Assembly: GCA_028820635.1 (NCBI GenBank)
Contig: JAPPIG010000074.1
Span: 127,325-191,324 of the forward strand
Reading direction: 5' to 3'
DNA length: 64,000 nucleotides
Source: Candidatus Poribacteria bacterium
Lineage (GTDB): Bacteria; Poribacteria; WGA-4E; WGA-3G
Each line of letters starts with the position of its first letter. The first letter of the stretch is position 1. Both the position numbers and the translations under genes were made by a program. Positions 17,591 to 24,424 of this stretch are shown here, piece after piece. Below the pieces are notes generated by a model. The model had not been told where the DNA came from. It ran no database searches and was given only the letters and a program-made list of their open reading frames with translations.

Positions 17591-19378
17591 TTAGAAATCT
17601 AAATCAGCTTCACGAACCATTCTGTCAACGAAACTATCAAGCGGCATTGCGCCGATGTCTCCTTCATCACGACTTCGGACACTGACAGTTCGGTTTTGTT
17701 GTTCACGTTCACCAATAATTAACATATACGGCACCCGTTGCAAACGGGCTTGACGTATTTTCGCTCCAATTTTGTCATCACTATTATCTAACACAACACG
17801 GCAATTTTTCTGTAACAAAATCTGCTGAATTTCTGTCGCGTAATCTACAAATTTTTGACTGATTGTCATTACAACACATTGAACAGGTGAAAGCCAGGTT
17901 GGAAAAGCACCCGCATAATGCTCAATGAGCATAGCAATGAATCTTTCAAAACTTCCACAAATCGCACGATGAATAACTACCGGTCTCTTTTCAGAACCAT
18001 CAGGGGCAATGTAAATCAATTCAAACCGTTCAGGTAACTGAAAGTCGAGTTGGACAGTAGCACATTGCACATCTCGGTTGAGCGAGTCTCGAACTTGAAA
18101 ATCAAGTTTTGGTCCATAAAACGCTGCTTCTCCTGGGTCTACAGTGTACTCAATCTGATTGTTTTTTAATACGGATTCAAGTATATCTTCTGCTCGATTC
18201 CAGACATCTACATCCCCCATAAATTTATCAGGATTGCGTGTGCTGAAATCGCATCTGAACGGAAGATCGAATGTGCCGTAGATGCGTTGGAAAAGACCGA
18301 GGATACGTTCGTATTCGTCGGCGATTTGATCCTCAGTAACGAAGTTGTGTGCATCGTCTTGACACAATTGGCGCACACGAGACAAACCGCTCAACGTGCC
18401 AGTCGCTTCGTTTCGATGCAGTACGCCTTGGTCATGCAGCCGATATGGCAAATCACGATAACTGTGGCGTACGCTTTTGTAAATAAGCATGTGCGCAGGA
18501 CAATTCATCGGTTTAAGTGCACTTGTTGGATCGCCTTCCTCATTTTCAATCAGAAACATATCGTCTTTGAAGTGTTCCCAATGTCCCGAAGTTTCCCAGA
18601 GACTACTATCATAGATGAGCGGTGTCCGAACCTCTTGGTAGCCTTCGCTGAGATTGAGTTTTCTCACCTTTTCGGACAAATGATTGTAAATGAATGCACC
18701 TTTCGGAAGCCAAAACACACTGCCCGGAGATTCGGGATGCATCTGAAAAAGTTCTAATTCGCGTCCCAATTTCCGATGGTCACGCTTTGCAGCTTCTTCG
18801 CGTTGTTTCAGATACGCTTGCAAGTCATTTTTTGTTTCCCACGCTGTGCCATATATCCGTTGCAACTGCTCGCGATTGCTATCACCACGCCAATACGCAC
18901 CTGAGACGCGGAGCAGCTTGAAATATCTGCATTCACTTGTTTTTTCAATATGCGGTCCCTTACAAAGATCGGTAAAATCTCCGTTGTGATAAATAGAGAC
19001 ACCTTCGTCTGCAACACCTTCATCAGATGCACTGACTTCTCGGTCAGAAATACCATCTATTAATTCAAGTTTAAATGTTTGGTTGCGTTCAGTGAACCAT
19101 TCACGTGCTGCTTCAAAAGTCCAAGTTTCCTGCACAAAAGGCACATTGGCTTTAATCATTGCCTTCATGTGCTTTTCGATTTCAGGAAAATCGTCAGGCG
19201 TAATTGGACGCGGCACCTCCATATCGTAATAAAATTCGTTTTCTATTGGAGGACCGATTGCAAGTTTGACGGTGTGCTCACCATCAGGAAACAGTTGTTG
19301 TACGGCATACGCCATAATATGTGCAGTTGAATGGCGAAGCCGTTCTAAATAGTCTACGGGTTGATTGGATTCTGGCAT
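17591..19378 (-). CDS. thrS: Threonyl-tRNA synthetase lacking the N-terminal TGS domain
   Basis: This 595-residue protein begins directly in the editing domain: HSTAH (HxxxH) at residues 16-20 and DLCKGPH near 136-142 supply the metal-type editing-site residues that remove misacylated serine. The class II catalytic core follows, with MNCPAHM near 293, HRNEATGTLSGLSRVRQLCQDDAH (motif 2 region) near 321 and VIHRAICGSFERF near 467, giving the zinc ligands Cys-His-His. The C-terminal anticodon-binding domain (SPVQCVVMTISQKF onward) is complete. The usual 60-residue N-terminal TGS domain is absent and no upstream coding frame supplies it. The ribosome binding site is weak. Aminoacylation and editing should be intact. 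Confidence 0.95.
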   Translation of the reverse strand: MPESNQPVDYLERLRHSTAHIMAYAVQQLFPDGEHTVKLAIGPPIENEFYYDMEVPRPITPDDFPEIEKHMKAMIKANVPFVQETWTFEAAREWFTERNQTFKLELIDGISDREVSASDEGVADEGVSIYHNGDFTDLCKGPHIEKTSECRYFKLLRVSGAYWRGDSNREQLQRIYGTAWETKNDLQAYLKQREEAAKRDHRKLGRELELFQMHPESPGSVFWLPKGAFIYNHLSEKVRKLNLSEGYQEVRTPLIYDSSLWETSGHWEHFKDDMFLIENEEGDPTSALKPMNCPAHMLIYKSVRHSYRDLPYRLHDQGVLHRNEATGTLSGLSRVRQLCQDDAHNFVTEDQIADEYERILGLFQRIYGTFDLPFRCDFSTRNPDKFMGDVDVWNRAEDILESVLKNNQIEYTVDPGEAAFYGPKLDFQVRDSLNRDVQCATVQLDFQLPERFELIYIAPDGSEKRPVVIHRAICGSFERFIAMLIEHYAGAFPTWLSPVQCVVMTISQKFVDYATEIQQILLQKNCRVVLDNSDDKIGAKIRQARLQRVPYMLIIGEREQQNRTVSVRSRDEGDIGAMPLDSFVDRMVREADLDF

Positions 19379-19599
19379 TGCGGGTTACTCTCACATATTC
19401 ATTTGTGTAAGCTTAAGAATTGCTATAATAGACTTAACGTCTTTTTTCGTAAGTTGTTTACGATTTAATTTTACACAATTTTGAGAGGAATGCCAATTAA
19501 AAATGAATTGTATGCATAAATCAATGGGATTATTTACAATCAATGTGTTATTTGGGTAAGGAACTACGTTTCTGTCTGAACAAGGATCCACAAGATTAT

Positions 19600-20057
19600 A
19601 AATCAACACAGCATGCGCTTTTGGCATGCTGTGGGTAGAACTTGCGAAACCCATAAATCAACGGTATGAATGCCATCAGGCATTCCCCGGGTGTCAACTT
19701 AAGAAGACATCTACGTTTTGACGAGTGCTTCTCAACCCTTATAGTGATTGAAACTGTCCCATATTTAGTCCCGTAGGGACGCTATGTTTATAGAAATATG
19801 TTACCCACCGCCTCTTGAGTTCCGTAGGAACGACATATCTGACTGGTGGACTGAGGCGACAACATACCGCCCCTACGGGGCTCAAGAGAGGGATTATCCG
19901 TTTTCTATAAACATACCGCCCCTACCAAATCAACGCTATGAATGCCTTTATGGCATTCAGCGGGGCTGAAGAGGGTTTTCCATGTTTGAAAATTGCTTAA
20001 GTTGACACCTATGGGGTAGAACTTGCGAAACCCGACGCGTATTCTGTGTTGATTTGG
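19600..20057. repeat. Nested palindromic repeat element in a 722-base gene-free spacer
   Basis: Several inverted pairs nest around one centre: AAATCAACACAG (19600-19611) with CTGTGTTGATTT (20046-20057); GTGTCAACTTAAG (19691-19703) with CTTAAGTTGACAC (19996-20008); and GTAGGGACGCTATGTTTATAGAAA near 19772 with its imperfect complement near 19897-19920. Two direct copies of GGGTAGAACTTGCGAAACCC lie near 19634 and 20015. Smaller hairpins include CACAGCATGC/GCATGCTGTG (19608-19633). No protein-coding gene is supported in 19379-20100. Confidence 0.6.
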
Positions 20058-20100
20058 ATCTACGAACTTTAGATTTTATTTGGCCATTAATCACTCATGA

Positions 20101-20691
20101 TTAAAACTTGTATTCCTCTAGGCCTGAAACCTTTACCGATTTTATCAGATGCTCATGTTCCACACCGTCAATTGTCTCTCCAGATATATCCTGCAGCAAC
20201 TCTTCAGCACTGGGTGGAGGCACCTTCATTCCGTTGGTTTCATAGTAATCCCTTTTTAGCATAGCGAGAAGCAATCTGTATTGAGGCACTTCTGCTTCCC
20301 TGTCAAATTGAATCGCTGTGTTGAGATACTCTTTGATTTGACGTGCTTCGCTAAAAGACAGCGTCCTTAATCGCCTCCCTCCGATTTTTGCCAGGGCATA
20401 ATAGTAATAAGCTTGCGGGTCCCTTGGTGCAGTCTTAATAACTTGTTCAAATTGCGGCTGTGCCAATGCATACGCACCCGTTTCTAAATAGCTTAATCCG
20501 AGAGTTAGTATTGCCTTAGCATTATGTGGGTCCTGGTCAGCAAGAACTTCTATGGCATTTAGATATTCTTTAAGCCTGTCGGGATCAACCTGTGCATAAG
20601 ATGCCAAGCTGTTCTTAAAAAGAGGTTGATCGCAGTATTCACAAAGCTCAGCATCCAACTTATTTTGAGCTCCACAATTTGGACATTTCAT
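20101..20691 (-). CDS. Zinc-ribbon and TPR protein
   Basis: This 196-residue protein starts with a zinc ribbon, CPNCGAQNKLDAELCEYC (cysteines 3, 6, 17 and 20), followed by tetratricopeptide-like helices from about residue 40 to 130 (AIEVLADQDPHNAKAILTLGLSYLETG; LAQPQFEQVIKTAPRDPQAYYYYALA). There is no signal peptide, so it is probably cytoplasmic. Such zinc-ribbon/TPR proteins are usually of unknown function and probably mediate protein contacts. The ATG at 20691 has a perfect AGGAGG site. It is downstream of the SPFH/SHOCT gene in the same direction, but a repeat element lies between them, so co-transcription is uncertain. Confidence 0.8.
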   Translation of the reverse strand: MKCPNCGAQNKLDAELCEYCDQPLFKNSLASYAQVDPDRLKEYLNAIEVLADQDPHNAKAILTLGLSYLETGAYALAQPQFEQVIKTAPRDPQAYYYYALAKIGGRRLRTLSFSEARQIKEYLNTAIQFDREAEVPQYRLLLAMLKRDYYETNGMKVPPPSAEELLQDISGETIDGVEHEHLIKSVKVSGLEEYKF

Positions 20692-20850
20692 TTACAGCCT
20701 CCTAATTCATTTAGATTAACTCAAGTTGCTCCTATTACGCAACATTTCGCAGCACGGGGAATGCCATTGAGGTATTCATACCGTTGATTTCACTGCCAGT
20801 TTGCGTCCTCATAGACATAATCTAACAGATTGGGTTAAAATTATAAAAAC

Positions 20851-20987
20851 TATGGTGAACTTTAGAATTAACAGGACATTTTGAGTTGTAGGAGGGAACT
20901 CCGATTCCCGACTATCAGTGAGGTTCGTCGCGATTCGGAGATCGCTCCTACAGAAAATGTGCCTCTTTAATTTCAAAGTTCACTATA
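20851..20987. repeat. MITE-like element, copy B (137 bases)
   Basis: Terminal inverted repeats begin TATGGTGAACTTTAGAATTAA at 20851 and end in the complement of TATAGTGAACTTTGAAATTAA at 20987. The centre (20887-20952) begins TGTAGGAGGGAACTCCGATT and ends in GAGATCGCTCCTACA, itself a long imperfect palindrome. The copy at 52142-52277 has the same length and order. It fills most of the 319-base spacer 20692-21010. No coding capacity is visible. Confidence 0.72.
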
Positions 20988-21010
20988 AATTACCCTGCAT
21001 TCAATATGCT

Positions 21011-22108
21011 CTACATGGAGTCAAGAATCTGCTTTTTCTTTTCATTGAATTCTTCTTCTGTGATCAGTTCAGCCGCTAACATCTCCTTGAGTTGTTGGAG
21101 TTTTGCTACAGGGTCATCCTGTGTATCACCCTCAATCTGCTTTTTCTTCTTATTGAATTCTTCTTCTGTGATCAGTTCAGCCGCTAACGCCTGTTCGAGT
21201 TGTTGGAGTTTTGCTACAGGGTCATTTGTACTGCCGATTTGCTGCCCCGATGGACCACCAGCACGGAGCCCTACGCCCAGGCCGAAACCGCCGCTTAGTG
21301 CTTCCACCAAGCCACTGTTTGGGTTTGCCGCTGCTATCTTATTAGTTTCAATTTCCTTAACCTTTTCATAACCGCCTTTCCTATTATAGTCATCATATTC
21401 GCTCAACTTGGCTATGTCATCATCGCTGATGTTGATACTGGCAACATTGAATTTTTTTATTTCAATTCCGTTACGCTGAAACACCGGACTGAGACCATGC
21501 TTAATGGATTCACCAAGATCTATAGTATGATCCATGAAACCAGTAACAGAAATATTCTCGTTATTAATGAGAATATTAAGATCCCTGGACAACTGTTGCT
21601 GAATCGTAGCGCGGAAACCATCTTTGACCGATTTAGAGCCAAAGTAACCCTCTGGTAAAGTTTTGTTAATTACCATTTTAGTCAGGAATTCCTGTGACTC
21701 AATTACTTGCATGCTCCAATCCCCACAAGATTGGACGTGGAATCCCATGGGGTCGCTGTTGCCCCATCGTTTCTGAACTAACAACGGCCTCGGGGTTCCC
21801 CACTTGATCTCCATTATTTCCATTTTGTTGACGATCCAGACTTGGGCTGGGCTGCGCGTTTGACCGCCGAACGCGCCCGCGACTATTCCTCGCAGCCAAG
21901 GTATATTCTTAGTTGATAATACATGTCCTCCTTCTCGTGGACCCAATGGTTCACCAACTATTTTTCCATCCTTTAAAAAGATAGCCTCCTGGCTCTCAGC
22001 TACAATCAACTTTGTCCACTTGCTAACATCGTCTCTCGGAAACTTCCATGCAATTGCATCGTCTGCTTTCGGTTTATACATAATATTGTCTACGTCTATA
22101 ATAGCCAT
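21011..22108 (-). CDS. SPFH-domain protein with two C-terminal SHOCT motifs (YdjI-like)
   Basis: This 365-residue protein begins with an SPFH-like region related to YdjI/virion-core proteins: WKFPRDDVSKWTKLIVAESQEAIFLKDG near residues 22-49, WGTPRPLLVQKRWG near 103, then SVTGFMDHTIDLGESIKHGLSPVF and the closing helix GGYEKVKEIETNKIAAANP. A glycine-rich stretch (about 265-295) leads to two tandem SHOCT motifs (DPVAKLQQL followed by LITEEEF, ending near 325 and 365). SHOCT units are short oligomerisation modules. It has no membrane segment, so membrane association would need a partner such as the gene at 22179. The start has a clear GGAGG site. Function is unknown. Confidence 0.85.
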   Translation of the reverse strand: MAIIDVDNIMYKPKADDAIAWKFPRDDVSKWTKLIVAESQEAIFLKDGKIVGEPLGPREGGHVLSTKNIPWLRGIVAGAFGGQTRSPAQVWIVNKMEIMEIKWGTPRPLLVQKRWGNSDPMGFHVQSCGDWSMQVIESQEFLTKMVINKTLPEGYFGSKSVKDGFRATIQQQLSRDLNILINNENISVTGFMDHTIDLGESIKHGLSPVFQRNGIEIKKFNVASINISDDDIAKLSEYDDYNRKGGYEKVKEIETNKIAAANPNSGLVEALSGGFGLGVGLRAGGPSGQQIGSTNDPVAKLQQLEQALAAELITEEEFNKKKKQIEGDTQDDPVAKLQQLKEMLAAELITEEEFNEKKKQILDSM

Positions 22109-22178
22109 TTTTTACCTCCATATAGTGCTTCGGCACAACAGTATTCAGATTGAGTTGTGCCGAAGGCGGCATCGTAAA

Positions 22179-23225
22179 CTATGATGCCTTTTTATCTCTT
22201 ATCAGTCTGCTTATACCAGTTACAGCTTTGTCCGCAAGTTCTACTTCTTCTTCGGCCCCGTATATTTCAAACAGTGGGCCTTCTATTAAACACGTTAGTG
22301 CTTGTCCACCACTCAAATCAAGTTTAAATGCCTTGCCTTCTGCCATAAACTTGCCATCTTTATCTCCATCTTTGTCTCCTTCTTTATATCCTCTTTTTAC
22401 TTTCAAGGAGTCGGGCAATTTAGAGTTAAACGAGTCACCGAACGCATCTCTTAGTGTTTGGTGAACCTGACCGGCAAGAAGAGGGCCAACGAAGAAGGGG
22501 TTCAGGTAACCTAAACACCCAGCACCTAAGCATCCACAGCATCCTATATTACCGCATCCCGGATTAATGATGTTCATTTCCTTCTCCAACCTGGTGACCT
22601 CGCGTTCTTCGCTAAATATGCTAACTCTCACGATATCTTCGTAGAAATATTCCGATGTAGTCTCTTTGTTAGGTTGATCACTGGGCCAATTATATTTGCA
22701 GCTGTATACAGTGAGGGAATTCTCAGCAATGTGCAGGATCATCAGATCCCAGATGGAATACAGATATTCCTGTCCTTCGGTCTTTCCGCGAAGTATTTCT
22801 TCTTCATCTAACCGAGACTCTGTCCACCAGATCGGTCCCTTTAAAATTACTGATTCCCCTATTGTTTCGGATTCATCTAATGTCATCTTATCAAGAGACC
22901 TCTCTTTGAGCTTTTCAAGGTCTTCTTGCAACCACTCGGTCATTTGCTCGGTTGATGGTCGTGCATCATACCTTCCTTTCGCTTTAGTATACGCATAATA
23001 CGTGAAGCCTCCCAATATAACCCCTATAGATCCCACAGCTACACCAAAAAAACCCCAAATTAATAGACTTTTGAAATCACCTTCAGTAACAGCATTGAGA
23101 CCGGGGATAATAATAATAATACCTAAGAAAATGAAAGGTAAGGCAAGTATAATTAAACCCCGTTGTAGTTTCGGTTCTGGCATAAACCATGACTTGATTT
23201 GACTACGTTTATCTTCTGTTTGCAT
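22179..23225 (-). CDS. Membrane protein of unknown function, cysteine-rich centre
   Basis: I do not recognise a family for this 348-residue protein. Two membrane segments lie near residues 21-45 (GLIILALPFIFLGIIIII) and 54-80. A helical, acidic cytoplasmic region follows (EWLQEDLEKLKERSLDKM), then a beta-rich domain resembling a PH-like fold (EYLYSIWDLMILHIAENSLTVYSCKYNW). Near 220-240 is a small cysteine/glycine-rich stretch (GCGNIGCCGCLGAGC) that may sit in or on the membrane. A charged GDKDGDKDGK repeat is near 285. The ATG at 23225 has AGGAGG. It is 70 bases upstream of the SPFH/SHOCT gene and probably co-transcribed, so it may be its membrane partner. Confidence 0.75.
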   Translation of the reverse strand: MQTEDKRSQIKSWFMPEPKLQRGLIILALPFIFLGIIIIIPGLNAVTEGDFKSLLIWGFFGVAVGSIGVILGGFTYYAYTKAKGRYDARPSTEQMTEWLQEDLEKLKERSLDKMTLDESETIGESVILKGPIWWTESRLDEEEILRGKTEGQEYLYSIWDLMILHIAENSLTVYSCKYNWPSDQPNKETTSEYFYEDIVRVSIFSEEREVTRLEKEMNIINPGCGNIGCCGCLGAGCLGYLNPFFVGPLLAGQVHQTLRDAFGDSFNSKLPDSLKVKRGYKEGDKDGDKDGKFMAEGKAFKLDLSGGQALTCLIEGPLFEIYGAEEEVELADKAVTGISRLIRDKKAS

Positions 23226-23302
23226 TTAACATTCCTCCTATGTCTTGGTAAAGAATACCAAATTCCTCTTCCGAGTGTTCTGTCTACACTAAAATTGCGA
23301 GT

Positions 23303-23475
23303 CGTGTCAGTAGTCGGTAACCAGAGTTCCCTCCCGCCAAATGCCATACGCGCATTTGGCGTTGATTCACAAAGAGGGTGTTCTGTGAATCAACGCTGAA
23401 TGCGCCAAATCAACGGTATGAATGCCTTTGGCATTCCCGTATGGCATTCAGCGGGAGCGACTTCGAATCGCACCT
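23303..23475. repeat. Cluster of REP-like hairpins
   Basis: A degenerate half of the TGTAGGAG/GTCGGGAATCGG core (about 23312-23335) is followed by perfect hairpins: GCCAAATGC/GCATTTGGC (23336-23360) and CGTTGATTCACA/TGTGAATCAACG (23360-23395, 12 bp). Next comes a copy of the CAAATCAACGGTATGAATGCC unit (23406-23426) that also occurs near 19655 and 19926, then a TGGCATTCAGCGGGAGCGACTTCG remnant. These look like fragments of several short repeats inserted into one another. No gene is supported here. Confidence 0.6.
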
Positions 23476-23776
23476 TTATTCGCAAAATTTCGGTAGACAC
23501 TCCACTAAGTAAAGTAGACTGTCATGAATGGAGGGTTAATTACACAAGTAACCTACCCTCTTGTTGAATGTTGTATCTATTTTAGGACTTACGTATTTTT
23601 TAATAAGTTCCTACATATCACCTACCGCTGATGAGGTTTGAAACCTCATCAACAAAGGTGTTTGCGTAAATTCTGAGTCTTTCAAATGCTGATGTCCAGT
23701 GCATCACCAACAAAACCAGCACACGAATGTGAAGTGTAGATACACAACCATCAGTGAATCAAAAAATTAGGGTATT

Positions 23777-23870
23777 TGGACGTTAGTATTTTCAGACGCA
23801 TACCCAATTGCCAGTTGGGTGGAGACGGGAGGTAGAAGGATCTACCCCGGCAATCCGTCTCCAACGTCCA
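23777..23870. other. Branched inverted-repeat structure, possible structured RNA
   Basis: An outer stem of 8 bp (TGGACGTT at 23777-23784 with AACGTCCA at 23863-23870) encloses two arms. Arm one is ACCCAA/TTGGGT (23802-23807 with 23815-23820). Arm two is GGAGACGG/CCGTCTCC (23821-23828 with 23855-23862), itself enclosing GGTAGA/TCTACC (23831-23836 with 23841-23846). All stems are perfectly paired, giving a three-way junction on either strand. It could be a small RNA, a cis-regulatory leader or a mobile hairpin element. No known RNA family was recognised. Confidence 0.5.
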
Positions 23871-23928
23871 TTCATAATGGTACAAGATATTCCGAAGAAA
23901 ATCAAGTAAAACTATGATGCTGCTTAAA

Positions 23929-24030
23929 ATATCATACACATCAATAACAATGTATGATATACTTAAACACGCACTGGCAATCTACGCTTGGCAGTGCCGC
24001 GGTTCGGGAGACTATCCTTCTCGCCGAACC
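23929..24030. other. Three consecutive hairpins upstream of the sigma-54 activator
   Basis: Three stems follow one another: ATATCATACA/TGTATGATAT (23929-23938 with 23951-23960, 10 bp); GCACTG/CAGTGC extended by an inner CAA/TTG after one mismatch (23971-23997); and GGTTCGG/CCGAACC extended by GAG/CTC (24001-24030). Together with the branched structure at 23777 they make a 254-base, strongly self-complementary region. There is no U-tract after the last stem, so a simple terminator is unlikely. Confidence 0.5.
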
Positions 24031-24108
24031 ACCTATAAAGGATTTTACGGATGCCAAAATAGATTATAGCAAAAGAAAAAATAAAATACAACATTTTTTT
24101 ATTTTTTA

Positions 24109-24346
24109 GCACAATTTTGTATGAACACAGTCGGTATTCAACAATTTTGGTGGTTCATGAATATTTCCCACGCATTTTCTGTGTGCCGATTTGCATTTTT
24201 GTTATTGAACTCACGCACAAAATGTAGAAGCAAGATTCATGCCAACAATTTGCCAGGTATTCGGCGTGAAAATGGTGATTCCAGCACAAGTTTTGTAAGA
24301 AACAGCAAAGATTTTGTAAAAATCTGCACAAGTCTTGCAAAGAAAT
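24109..24346. promoter_or_regulatory. 21-bp iterated motif, candidate activator binding sites
   Basis: Three units with exact 21-base period lie at 24284-24304, 24305-24325 and 24326-24346, with consensus GCACAAGTTTTGTAAGAAAC; the middle unit is degenerate. A fourth, close match stands apart at 24109-24129. Each contains a short dyad, ACAA/TTGT, so it could bind a dimer on one face of the helix every two turns. They lie 79-141 bases (distal copy 316) upstream of the GTG start of the enhancer-binding protein, the usual distance for its own binding sites. Autoregulation is inferred. Confidence 0.55.
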
Positions 24347-24424
24347 CGAATTATTGGTGTAAATAGAAATAATCGAAGCCGTGCATACACGAAATCCATT
24401 ATTGGGAACATAGGAGACAAGGTA

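Noticed and set aside
19391..19654. 87-residue minus-strand protein upstream of thrS
   Set aside because: It runs through REP hairpins and has no recognised domain; it does not encode the missing TGS domain.
23777..24030. Retron-type non-coding RNA
   Set aside because: The branched hairpins are suggestive, but no reverse transcriptase is encoded in the window.
24335..24424. 30-residue N-terminal extension of the sigma-54 activator
   Set aside because: It overlaps the last iterated motif, lacks a ribosome binding site, and the receiver domain starts exactly at the GTG at 24425 preceded by AGGAG.
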